Source: Bacteroidota bacterium (lineage in GTDB: Bacteria > Bacteroidota > Bacteroidia > B-17B0 > Aurantibacillaceae). Taken from it: 64,000 nt of DNA. Shown here piece after piece: positions 26,344 to 34,873 of this stretch. Each line of letters starts with the position of its first letter. The stretch's first letter is position 1. Made by a program: the position numbers and the translations under genes. The notes under the pieces were generated by a model. That model had not been told where the DNA came from and ran no database searches. It worked only from the letters and a program-made list of their open reading frames with translations. The stretch is taken from positions 62,001-126,000 of the forward strand of contig JADJFB010000016.1 of assembly GCA_016708845.1 (NCBI GenBank). The letters run 5' to 3'.

Positions 26344-29261
26344 TTATTTTATTTTATAACTAAGAGATATACTAATGGTTGGTGCAAGGCGTGTATTTAG
26401 CATCACATTATCACTTTTTGATGAATGTGTAAACTCTTTATTATCTGTTAAAGAAGCTTTATCAAATTTTCCGTTTTTATTGATGTCTTGATAAAAAATT
26501 AAATTTTGAGCTAAGGCATCGCGCACGTTTAGTTTTAATTCTATTTTATCTTTAAAAGTTTTAGATAGTTGTAAATCCAAAACATGACGAGGGTTTTCCC
26601 AAATATTGGGTTCATCTTGATTACCAACAATGATAATACGTTTTCCAACATAGTTGTAAGATACACTCACTCCAAAATCATATTTACTATCAATGTATTG
26701 AATACCAGCATTCATAATAAAAGGACTTTGCCCCTGTAATGGTCTTGCTTCAACTCCGTATAGTTTTGAAACATCCACATCGGATTTTACATAGGATAAA
26801 TTTGTAAATAAAGTTGTTCCATTTAAAAATTTAGAAGAATCATTTCTGAAAATAGTTGCTAATAAAACTCTGTATTCTAATTCTGCGCCCATATTAGTTG
26901 CTTTTGCAACATTGGAATAATTAATTGAACGTACTTGACCATTACCCGCAATTTGCTCAATAGCATTGGTTAAGTCTTTATAAAAAACTGATACGGAAAA
27001 AATTTGTCCTGGTCTTCTAGGATAATATTCAAAACGTAAATCATAGTTATTGATGGTAGCTCTTTGAAGAGTATCGTTACCAGAAGTTTGATAATCTGTT
27101 ACAAAGTCATAAAAGTTAAATGGAGCCAATTCTCTAAATTCAGGACGGTTAACTGTTCTGTAGTATGCTGCTCTGATGTTTGCTCTTTCGTTAAGCGACC
27201 AAACCGCATTAATTGAAGGTAAGAAATCAATAACGGACGTGTCTTTTGTTAATTTATTGAAATCTGGATCAAGTGTATTGATTGTTTGCATATAATATTC
27301 GGCACGTAAACCGTAGATAAAACGTAATTTGTCAGAAAAACGAGAATCTAGTTGTAAATATCCTGCATTAAGAACAGATGAAGCGCCATAGGAATCGATA
27401 TAGGTAGTTGATTCAGATAATTTAAATCCTCCATCATATTTTCCTGGACCATCTACACCTCCTATGTTTTCAGGAGAAAAAATTTGCGATTCATCTAACA
27501 ACAATAAATCGTTATTAAATAAAGTGTCTTTAGAATTTGTTGGAGAACGTGGATGTCTGTATTTAGTATATCCCAATAGACGTGCGGCAAATTCTCTACT
27601 TCTTTGTTGATTAAAGCCTCCTAATTTAATTTCGTGTTTGGTGTTTTTAATGTCTATTGTTTTAGATACATCATACTTAATACTGTAAATACGTTCTGTA
27701 GTTTTTGCAAAAAACATGGAGCCTGAACTAGTTGGCGTTACTGCATCATCACCAATTTGTGCAGCATATTTCACAGAATCTGATTCAGAAGCACTATTTT
27801 TTTGATACACCATTCTGCGTAAGTTTGGAATATCACGTTTAATATCACTAAAACCGCCAATCCATTTTAATTTTTTATTTTCCCTTTAGGGATAAAGTGA
27901 TCACCATTTAACTGCCCTGAATAAATATTATTTTGAGTAAAAAAACGAACATTTGATTTTTGCCAACCAGGAGCAGAAACGTCACTTGCATCATATATTC
28001 CTTTTCTTACAATAACTCTATCATCTGAGTTAATAGAGTATAAGTTTTTTATACTAATTTGATTATTGTCGTTTAACTTGTATGATAAATTCCACATCAA
28101 ACTTGTTAAAATATTATTTGAAAAGGTTGTGTCTGTATATTCTCTTGTTTTTTGAACAGATTCGCCTTGTTCTTCAAATTCACGTCTTTCAGATATAGTT
28201 GTATTGTTAGTATTATTGTACGTAATAGCTACGATACTTCCAAAATCCTTTTTAAATAATTTAAATACATTAGCTTGTGTTACAAATAAGTTGAGATTTG
28301 GCAATGCTGTCTTGTTTTGCAAAGTCCAATCATAATTTATTTTTTTTGCTTCAGCTACTCTTTGAAGATTTGAAGTTATTTCAGAGTATTCTTTAGTAGA
28401 AGGAATAGAGCCTGGCAATTGTCTCGTTCCATCATCTAATCCTAAAAAATCGGTTTTACCACTTTCGTACGTTTTAAAATTTTTGAATGTAGTTAATGCA
28501 TTGTAACCTCCTGAAATAGATACGCTGGTGCTGTTTTTCTCAGGAATATTTTTTGTATTTATTAATATGATACCTCCTGCAAAATCTCCCGGCATATCAG
28601 GAGTTGCTGTTTTATTAATAACTAAGTTATCTAAGATACCAGAAGGAAAAATATCAAAGGCAAATGCTCTTCTATCACTTTCAGAACTTGGCAATGGAGA
28701 CCCATTTAAGTAAGCAGCATTGTATCGGTCGCTCATTCCTCTAATAATAGCAAATTTATTATCCTGTATACTTGCACCACTCACACGTTTTAAAACATCA
28801 CTCGTGCTTCTATCTGGCGTCTTTTTAATGCTTTCAGAAGATATACCATCACTTACACTGGCATTGTTTTTTTGCATTACAAATAAAGTATTGGTGTTTT
28901 CCTTATTCATTTCGGCTTGCACTACTACTTCGCCTAATGTTTGTGAACTTGATTGGTCTAGGGTAATATTAAATTCTGTAACATCATTTGCTTTTACAAC
29001 AACATCAACAAATTTCTTATTATCATAAGTAATATAACTAGCAATGATTGTGTATTTTCCAGGTTGCAATCCTCCTAAAGAAAAATTACCATCAAAATCA
29101 CTCGAAGCGCCTTTGGTTGTTCCTTCAATTAAGACGGTTGCGCCTGGAAGAGTTTCTCCTGTTTTAGAGTCAACTATTTTTCCAATTATTTTTCCGGTTT
29201 GTGCTTGAGATACAATTGTTAATAAGAACAAAGTAGTGGTAAGTATGTATTTTTTAAACAT
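26344..29261 (-). CDS. TonB-dependent outer-membrane receptor with CarboxypepD_reg-like domain, one frameshift
   Basis: ATG at 29261 begins a signal peptide (LTIVSQAQ), a carboxypeptidase-regulatory-like domain (GKIVDSKTGETLPGATVLIEG, residues 23-105) and a plug domain (SDVLKRVSGASIQDNKFAIIRG, NKTATPDMPGDFAGG). The frame stops at 27867 in KIKN. One missing A in the AAAAA near 27871 restores KIKKLKWIGGF and the barrel frame ending at 26344 (AYYRTVNRPEFRELAPFNFYD, ELKLNVRDALAQNLIFYQD). Corrected length is about 970 residues. It imports a bound substrate across the outer membrane using TonB energy. The secreted T9SS protein next to it and the shared upstream repeats suggest they work on one substrate, possibly phosphate-containing (inference). 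Confidence 0.88.
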
Positions 29262-29364
29262 ATTGGTCTAGATTTTACGCCGCAAAAAAACGATGTGAAC
29301 ATAAGGTTAATGTCAAGCGTATATTACCTTAATATTAAATCAATAAAAAAATTTGGTAAATAAA

Positions 29365-29382
29365 TTAACATTGGCTTAACAT
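29365..29382 (-). promoter_or_regulatory. TTAACAT-N4-TTAACAT direct repeat upstream of the TonB receptor
   Basis: Two exact copies of TTAACAT at 29365 and 29376 are 11 bp apart, the same word and phase as the first unit of the array at 26206. It lies 104 bp before the receptor start, in the gap after the phosphatase gene. A two-unit 7+4+7 site is the minimal PhoB-type box. Confidence 0.55.
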
Positions 29383-29393
29383 AAGGTATACTC

Positions 29394-30196
29394 TTAAAAT
29401 TCGATGCCAATCAAGGACACATCATCTGTTTGTTTTGTATCGCCTTTCCAATCCTCAAAAACAAATTCTAATAGTTCTTGTTGTTCTTCCATTGGGAAAT
29501 TAGCAGAATATGTCAATAAGTTTAATAAACGTTTCCGACTGAATTTCTTTTGGTTATCTGCATCAAATTGATGTTTCAATCCATCCGAAAAAAAATAGAG
29601 TTTCGCATTGTCTTCTAATTTTAATGAGTACGTATCAAAAGTTCTGTTTTTTTCTATTTGCCATCCACCAATGGGAATGAATTTCCTTTATAAGTATTTA
29701 TGGAATTGTTTTGATAAATAGCAAATTCGCCGCCACCGCAAGCGTATTGAAATTCACGGGTTTTTGTGTTAAATGAAATGAGTGTAATTTCCAGCCAATC
29801 ATTATTGTATTGCGAATCACTTAATTCGTTATTAAAGGTTTCAATCCATTTTTTGTCCAATTCAGTGAGGTAATCGCCAATATTTTTTAAATTTTTTTGA
29901 ATCACATAATTTAATAGGCTAATGCCTAATACCGAAAGCATAGCACCCGAAACGCCATGCCCAGTACAATCAGCTAGGGCAAAGAAAATCGTGTCGCCTT
30001 TTGAAGTGAGCCAATAAAAATCGCCACCAATTTTATCTTGTGGTTTGTAAATAACAAAATAATCTGTGACAAATTTTTCGAAATGACGAGTTTTAGGCAA
30101 CAAACCATGCTGAATAGTTTGCGCATAAATTAAACTACTTTCGTGTTCAGTAGAAATTGTTTGTAGCATAAGTTCGTGTTTTATGAACACAAACAT
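29394..30196 (-). CDS. SpoIIE/PP2C-type serine phosphatase, one frameshift
   Basis: The N-terminal frame (ATG 30196) has AQTIQHGLLPKTRHFEKF, IGGDFYWLTSKGDTIFFALAD and CTGHGVSGAMLSVLGISLLN, the metal-binding and core motifs of SpoIIE-type PP2C phosphatases common in Bacteroidota. It stops at 29654. One missing G in the GGG at 29673-29675 (plus strand) restores FPIGGWQIEKNRTF, then LYFFSDGLKHQFD, and the frame ending at 29394. The corrected 267 residues are a bare catalytic domain, shorter than the usual sensor-phosphatase fusions. Such enzymes act in partner-switching control. A second in-frame ATG at 30169 could be the true start. Confidence 0.82.
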
Positions 30197-30212
30197 CGGA
30201 ACTCCAAATTAC

Positions 30213-30225
30213 CTTAACGGTTAAG
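30213..30225 (-). promoter_or_regulatory. Short palindrome upstream of the phosphatase gene
   Basis: CTTAAC-G-GTTAAG is a perfect 13-bp palindrome 17 bp upstream of the annotated start. It could be a dimer-binding operator; chance is not excluded in DNA this AT-rich. Confidence 0.3.
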
Positions 30226-30250
30226 CTATATTAGTTTAATATTATGAATT

Positions 30251-30339
30251 AAAACTAAATAAAATGTATGACGCCAAGTTTCACTTTAAATACTTAAAGT
30301 AATCTCGAGAAAGACAGAATTTAAAGTGAATTTAGTTTT
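30251..30339. repeat. Nested inverted repeat between phosphatase and helical-protein genes
   Basis: TTCACTTTAAAT (30280-30291) is perfectly complementary to ATTTAAAGTGAA (30319-30330), and AAAACTAAAT (30251-30260) to ATTTAGTTTT (30330-30339). The right arms are contiguous, while the left arms are separated by 19 bases. The loop of 27 bases contains CTCGAG. No open frame is present. TAGTTTTG at 30333-30340 also matches a -7 box on the plus strand. Confidence 0.6.
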
Positions 30340-30371
30340 GTTTGTCGAAAAAACAATTTAATAACATGGTT

Positions 30372-30776
30372 TTACTCCACTTTGTTATTCTTAATTTTCA
30401 CTAAACTCGTATTTAAAATAACAATACAGTTAATTCCTAATTGAGCAGTTTCTGTAATTTTCTTTTCGGGATATTGATATTTTAATTCTTTGCCAATAGA
30501 TTTATACAGGTCAATAAACAATTCAATGTCTTTAATTACTTTTTTAGACACTTTGGTTTTTAATGCAGGATTATTTAGTAGCTCTTTTTTTATGTGAGTA
30601 ATTAAATTGGAAGTTTTTATTTTTTGATCTATTACTTCTTGCATTAAATCATCCTTCACAATTTGTTTTAGTGCTTTATTTATTAAAATATAGGATAAAT
30701 TAATGGATTCAATAAAGTAGCTGTTGTCAAACGCCTTTTTGTTTTTTTCGATGAGTTGTTTAATTATAACTGCCAT
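30372..30776 (-). CDS. Helical protein of unknown function
   Basis: 134 residues, Lys/Ile/Leu-rich and almost entirely helical by composition (IIKQLIEKNKKAFDNSYFIE, NLSYILINKALKQIVKDD, KKVIKDIELFIDLYKSI). No signal or membrane segment. I do not recognise a family. It sits between a SpoIIE-type phosphatase and a response regulator and is divergent from the regulator, so a signalling role is possible but unproven. Confidence 0.65.
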   Translation of the reverse strand: MAVIIKQLIEKNKKAFDNSYFIESINLSYILINKALKQIVKDDLMQEVIDQKIKTSNLITHIKKELLNNPALKTKVSKKVIKDIELFIDLYKSIGKELKYQYPEKKITETAQLGINCIVILNTSLVKIKNNKVE

Positions 30777-30976
30777 AGGGTTAATTTTAGCGAATCTACT
30801 TTAGCTATCGTAAACTTTGTGTTAAATATGTTTTTGAAATCTCGGTTTTAGATAAATCGAAGATTAACAGCTAATATCAAATTTATGACCTTTTTATCGT
30901 TAAAAATAGGCCCATATATTACCATAATATTAAGTTAAGCTAAAAAATAAGACGATTTCTTAATATTTATTTAACT

Positions 30977-31004
30977 TTAACCTCAAGGTTTAAGGTTAAC
31001 TTTG
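30977..31004 (+). promoter_or_regulatory. Promoter with dyad before the response regulator
   Basis: TAACTTTG (30997-31004) matches the -7 consensus 15 bp before the ATG. TTAACCT (30977-30983) and AGGTTAA (30993-30999) are perfect inverted repeats with a 9-bp spacer, the right arm overlapping the -7 box. The arrangement would suit a repressor or autoregulation site. Confidence 0.5.
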
Positions 31005-31019
31005 TGCCGATAGAAAGAT

Positions 31020-31709
31020 ATGAGTACAGAAAATAGTTTATATAAGATATTGCTTGTTGATGATGAACAAGATATTTTAGATTTTTTAAGTTATAATTTA
31101 AAAAAAGAAGGGTTCCAAGTATTTACAGCTCTTAACGGGCGTGATGCAATAAATATTGCTAAAAAAGAAATTCCACATTTGATTGTTTTAGACGTGATGA
31201 TGCCAGAAATGGATGGAATTGATACTTGTCGGGAAATTAGAGATATTGCAGGTTTAAAAGACGTCATGATTGCCTTTTTAAGTGCACGAAACGAAGATTA
31301 CTCACAAATTGCAGGTTTTGAAGTTGGAGCAGATGATTATATTACTAAGCCTATAAAACCAAGAGTATTTATTAGTCGAATTAAAGCTTTATTAAGAAGA
31401 TATTCACCAGATCAGCAAAAATCAACAGCGTTGGATTTAGGTGGAATTAAAATTGATAAAGAAAGATACTGTGTTTATAAAGATGATGTAGAGATTGCTT
31501 TTCCTAAAAAAGAATTTAAACTATTATCATTATTAGCTAGTAAACCAGGAAAAGTTTTTACCCGTGAATTTATTTTAGAACAAGTTTGGGGAGATGAAGT
31601 AGTGGTTGGCGATAGAACGATTGATGTACACATTAGAAAATTAAGAGAAAAATTAGGTGATGATTATATCAAAACCATCAAAGGAATAGGATACAAATTT
31701 GAATTTTAG
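31020..31709 (+). CDS. PhoB/OmpR-type response regulator
   Basis: 229 residues. The receiver domain has the full set of active residues: Asp14-Asp15 (LLVDDEQD), phosphoacceptor Asp58 (IVLDVMMPEMDG), Ser88 (FLSAR) and Lys110 (ITKPIKP). The C-terminal winged helix (PKKEFKLLSLLASKPGKVFT, VGDRTIDVHIRKLREKLG, KTIKGIGYKFEF) is standard. It acts as a cytoplasmic transcription factor. No histidine kinase gene is adjacent in either direction. It is the obvious candidate to bind the 11-bp-phased repeats upstream of the TonB receptor and T9SS genes. A paralogue with a dead receiver is at 23688-24380. Confidence 0.93.
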   Translation: MSTENSLYKILLVDDEQDILDFLSYNLKKEGFQVFTALNGRDAINIAKKEIPHLIVLDVMMPEMDGIDTCREIRDIAGLKDVMIAFLSARNEDYSQIAGFEVGADDYITKPIKPRVFISRIKALLRRYSPDQQKSTALDLGGIKIDKERYCVYKDDVEIAFPKKEFKLLSLLASKPGKVFTREFILEQVWGDEVVVGDRTIDVHIRKLREKLGDDYIKTIKGIGYKFEF

Positions 31710-31710
31710 A

Positions 31711-31744
31711 AAATAAGCGATAAGAAATTATCGCTTATTTTTTT
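31711..31744. terminator. Bidirectional terminator between convergent genes
   Basis: AAATAAGCGATAA (31711-31723) and TTATCGCTTATTT (31728-31740) form a perfect 13-bp stem with a GAAA loop and T-runs on both strands. The stop codon of the minus-strand thioredoxin-like gene (31735-31737) lies inside the right arm. Confidence 0.9.
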
Positions 31745-32748
31745 GGCGGTTCATTGTATGCTTTTATATAATCTGGCCAAGGTGTGGTTTTATATTTATC
31801 CTCAGCATAATATTTCAATATTGGCAATAGGGTTTTAGGGCTTAAAAATGAGTTTAAGGCATCTAAAGTAGTTTGTTTGTCATCCAAAACGGCTATCGAA
31901 GGAAACTGTAATCTATTATTAGTTGCTCTTAAAGCAAAGGTATGTAAGGGATAGCCATTCAATATAGTTTTAAAACATTTTTCTCCTTTAAACATAATGG
32001 TATCATTACTTTCGGCATCAAAGTTTATTAGGTAATAGTTTTTATTAATGTAAGCAGCAATAGCACTATCTTTAATAGTAGTCGCATTTTGCACTTTACA
32101 AGCGTTACAAAATCCAGCTGAAATATTTACTAATATTTTTTTCGGACTCTTTTTTTGTAGCTTTTCTATTTCTTTCAAAGTATAAGTTTTCACAACACCT
32201 TTTTTAAATACGGTGTCATAAAAGGTATGTTCAAACTGCGAGGCAAAGTCATCATACGCAGCACTTTTATATACATTTTCAACTGTATAAATTAAAAGAG
32301 GTTCTAATTTTTTTTCTTCCAAAAAACCTTGCGATAATAAATTATATTCAAAATTATTGGACACAAAAATTGTTGAAGGATAACTTAAACTTGTTCCTAA
32401 AAATTTAATGGCTAATTCGTGTGGTGTTTTAGGGTTTGGAGATGTTGGTTTGTACACTTTGCCATTGTACTCAATTGTGTCTTTTGTTTCAGCATTAAAC
32501 TTTACAGGATAAAAATACTGATTCACATAACCCGCAATATTTGGGTTAGAATAGGTGGTTTTCATCATGTGCTTGCACCAACCACACCAATCTGTATAAA
32601 CATCTATTAAAAAAGGTTTTGGTTGTTTTTTATTTAACTCTTGCGCTTCTTTAAGTGTTAACCACTTTACAAGCCCATCTTCTGATTGAGCAAACGTATT
32701 AGAGTTGATTAGTATTAAGAAGATAACTATTACTTTTAACGTTTTCAT
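31735..32748 (-). CDS. Exported protein with two thioredoxin-like domains
   Basis: I start at 32748 (MKTLKVIVIFLILINSNTFAQ, a clear signal peptide); the longer frame from 32874 overlaps the promoter of the divergent gene. The first domain (about 25-170) has DVYTDWCGWCKHMMKTTY, a WCGWC active site. The second (about 190-330) has ISAGFCNACKVQNATT, an FCNAC site, so both Cys pairs are retained with different middle residues. KPTSPNPKTPHELAIKFLGTSLSYPS matches the DUF255/thioredoxin-like pattern. It is probably a periplasmic thiol-disulphide oxidoreductase. Convergent with the response regulator gene. Confidence 0.82.
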   Translation of the reverse strand: MKTLKVIVIFLILINSNTFAQSEDGLVKWLTLKEAQELNKKQPKPFLIDVYTDWCGWCKHMMKTTYSNPNIAGYVNQYFYPVKFNAETKDTIEYNGKVYKPTSPNPKTPHELAIKFLGTSLSYPSTIFVSNNFEYNLLSQGFLEEKKLEPLLIYTVENVYKSAAYDDFASQFEHTFYDTVFKKGVVKTYTLKEIEKLQKKSPKKILVNISAGFCNACKVQNATTIKDSAIAAYINKNYYLINFDAESNDTIMFKGEKCFKTILNGYPLHTFALRATNNRLQFPSIAVLDDKQTTLDALNSFLSPKTLLPILKYYAEDKYKTTPWPDYIKAYNEPPKK

Positions 32749-32772
32749 AATACAAAAATGGAATTTTTTTTG

Positions 32773-32780
32773 TAGTTTTG
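32773..32780 (+). promoter_or_regulatory. -7 element before the T9SS gene at 32804
   Basis: TAGTTTTG is an exact TAnnTTTG match 23 bp before the ATG. I see no TTG at the expected distance upstream. Confidence 0.45.
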
Positions 32781-32803
32781 ATAATAATTTATAAAAAAAT
32801 AAC

Positions 32804-33723
32804 ATGATAAAAAATCTACTTTCAACTATTACTTTAGTGATTGCTGCTTTAATGGCAAATGCACAATCTTTCACAGCAACTTATGATTTTGCTGCTACTA
32901 CTTCAGTTTCTGGCACTACAGATCCTACTGCAGCACCAGCGGTTACTGGTTTAACTTGCGGTTCTTTTATGGCGGTTGGTACTGGTTCAAACTCATCTGC
33001 TGGGAATCGTTTTTCATTTAATTCATGGGGAACAGGAGCAACTACAGCTGTTGACACTTATTCTACAATGGGTGGAGCTATTGATTTAGGTAAATATTAC
33101 GAAGTAACGCTTACTCCAAGCTGGTTATACCTTACACTTAACAGCATTGCTTTTACCGCTCCAAAGATCTGGTACAGGAATTAGAAGTTATGTTGTAAGA
33201 ACAAGCGTTGATGGATTTGCTAATAATTTACCAGCATCAGTTACAACAAATACAAATTTATCTGTTGTAGGTACTAATGAATTCTTTTGGAATTCAGATG
33301 CAATTACTTCCGCTCAAAATGGCAGTACTATTACTCTTTTTGGAGCTACTTCTACAACATCTGTTTCTTTTCGTTTTTATGCTTGGAATAGTGAAGCAGG
33401 AACAGGTACTTTTAGTATTGATAATGTAGTATTTGATGGTTCTATGGCTGGAACAGTTACAGGGAAATAAATTTTGATTTAAACTCTAATTTCAAGCTTA
33501 TCCAGTTCCTAGTTATGATGGTGTTTTATTTATTGAAAGTAAAAATCAAAATGTAACTAAAGTAGAAGTAGTTGATGTTTTAGGAAATATTGTTTTATCT
33601 AATTCAATAAAAAATGAATCGAAAGTTAAATTAAACTTAACTGATATGCCTAACGGAAATTATTTTGTTAGAATTCATTCTGGCAACTCTGTTTCTACGA
33701 AGAAGATTGTAGTTATTAAATAG
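32804..33723 (+). CDS. T9SS-secreted protein with sorting domain, three frameshifts
   Basis: ATG at 32804 starts a signal peptide (TLVIAALMANAQ). The frame breaks at about 33163 (one extra A in CCAAAG), at about 33466-33471 (one base missing) and at about 33494-33496 (one A missing in TTCAAG). With these corrected the protein has about 306 residues: a beta-rich body (GNRFSFNSWGTG, DGFANNLPASVTT, FRFYAWNSEAGTGTFSIDNVVFDG) ending in a T9SS sorting domain (FKAYPVPSYDGVLFIES, VEVVDVLGNIVLSNS, MPNGNYFVRIHSG, TKKIVVIK). The body resembles the PEP-CTERM-like jelly-roll domains of small surface proteins. No function can be assigned. Confidence 0.78.
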
Positions 33724-33737
33724 TAATTAGTCAACAA

Positions 33738-33776
33738 ATAAAAAAAGCGAGTAGTAAATACTGCTCGCTTTTTTTT
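33738..33776. terminator. Bidirectional terminator between convergent genes
   Basis: AAAAAAAGCGAG-T-AGTA and TACT-G-CTCGCTTTTTTT pair around two bases, with a T/G wobble in the stem and T-runs on both strands. It separates the T9SS gene from the YdcF gene. Confidence 0.88.
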
Positions 33777-33783
33777 ATGCTAT

Positions 33784-34425
33784 TTAGTTTTTAAAATCAA
33801 TGTGCTTTCCCATTGTTCCTCTAAAACGATACCCAAAACTTTGTGTTTCGGTGATGGGAACAAAGTTGGCTATTTTGTGAGGTAAATAATTAATCTCAGG
33901 TACTTCTCGCGGCAATGTTTTCAAAGTGTCAAATATAACTGGCATATACTTTAAATCTTTTAAACGACGTTTGCCAAAACGATAAGTCATGCGTGTTTGA
34001 AATGGATCTGTTGATAAAGCAATTTTTTCTAAACCTAATGATTTTGCTAGTTTGTAACCATACCAAACATTTTCGGTACTATGTTGTGCCTTATCTTCCA
34101 CAATAATATCTTCGGCAGGCACCCCAAATTCAATAGCGTATAGTTTCATAATTTGAGCTTCTACATAAGGAGAATAAACAGAGCTCCCACTCATGATAAT
34201 TTTTTTTGTTTTACCATTTTTATATAAATGAATAGCCCATAAAACGCGCATTTGCATGGTGGCGTCCCATTTTGGTTCCATAAAAGGCACTCCAGGCACA
34301 ATAACGGCATCATATTGTTTATGAGCAGTTAGTGCGCGATGGTTTAATTTTTTTGCAGAAGGTTGAAATAATACACATGAACTCATGCTTACAATTAGGA
34401 GTGATGTGTATAAAATAAGTTTCAT
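33784..34425 (-). CDS. YdcF-family (DUF218) lipoprotein
   Basis: 213 residues. The N-terminus LLIVSMSSCVLF has a lipobox-like SSC. The DUF218 core follows: YDAVIVPGVPF, MQMRVLWAIHLYKNGKTKKIIMSG, EFGVPAEDIIVEDKAQHSTENV and STDPFQTRMTYRFGKRR. These proteins are envelope-associated with no confirmed enzymatic role. It is probably expressed from TACCTTAG-like sequence (about 34478-34485, minus strand). Confidence 0.8.
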   Translation of the reverse strand: MKLILYTSLLIVSMSSCVLFQPSAKKLNHRALTAHKQYDAVIVPGVPFMEPKWDATMQMRVLWAIHLYKNGKTKKIIMSGSSVYSPYVEAQIMKLYAIEFGVPAEDIIVEDKAQHSTENVWYGYKLAKSLGLEKIALSTDPFQTRMTYRFGKRRLKDLKYMPVIFDTLKTLPREVPEINYLPHKIANFVPITETQSFGYRFRGTMGKHIDFKN

Positions 34426-34502
34426 AATAAGTACTTTTCGTTTAATAGTAAAAACAGTTATATAAGCATTTTGTTTAACCTAAGGTACGATAATTTCTTG
34501 TA

Positions 34503-34793
34503 TTATTTAGAAATGACATCCCAAGTATGGTCGCCCAACATTTTCACCGTGCCAACATATTCTAATGTTTTAGGGAGTTTCCCCCAATCATCAGGGCCGA
34601 TTAATAGCAATTTATAAACGCCTTCTTTTAGGTATAAATGATAGGTTTGTCCAATGATAGGTTCAAAAGATAAATCAGCTAAATATATTTTTTCTGAAAT
34701 CTCTACACGCTCTTTTAAATCATTAGCTTGTTGCATTAACAACTCAACTTGCTTTTGAATTTGATTCATTTGTATGTTCGTTTGTTCTCGCAT
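34503..34793 (-). CDS. DUF2452-family protein, N-terminus uncertain
   Basis: 96 residues from the first ATG (34793): a helical segment (NQIQKQVELLMQQANDLKERVEI) followed by IYLADLSFEPIIGQTYHLYL, LLIGPDDWGK and VKMLGDHTWDVI, the DUF2452 signature. In-frame codons upstream of the ATG read TGKIKSRALTA, which looks like the family sequence before this point, but no start codon is found before a stop at about 34850. The true N-terminus is therefore hidden by an indel or lost. Function unknown; divergent from recQ. Confidence 0.75.
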   Translation of the reverse strand: MREQTNIQMNQIQKQVELLMQQANDLKERVEISEKIYLADLSFEPIIGQTYHLYLKEGVYKLLLIGPDDWGKLPKTLEYVGTVKMLGDHTWDVISK

Positions 34794-34873
34794 TGCCGTT
34801 AAAGCGCGTGACTTTATTTTACCAGTATCTATTGCAATAAAAATTGTACTTTAGAAACCCTATTTGTTGTTAA

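Noticed and set aside
30333..30340. TAGTTTTG as promoter of a plus-strand RNA gene
   Set aside because: No -33 element and no recognisable product; the match is also part of the inverted repeat arm.
32749..32874. N-terminal extension of the thioredoxin-like protein
   Set aside because: It covers the divergent gene's start and -7 box, and a clear signal peptide begins at 32748.
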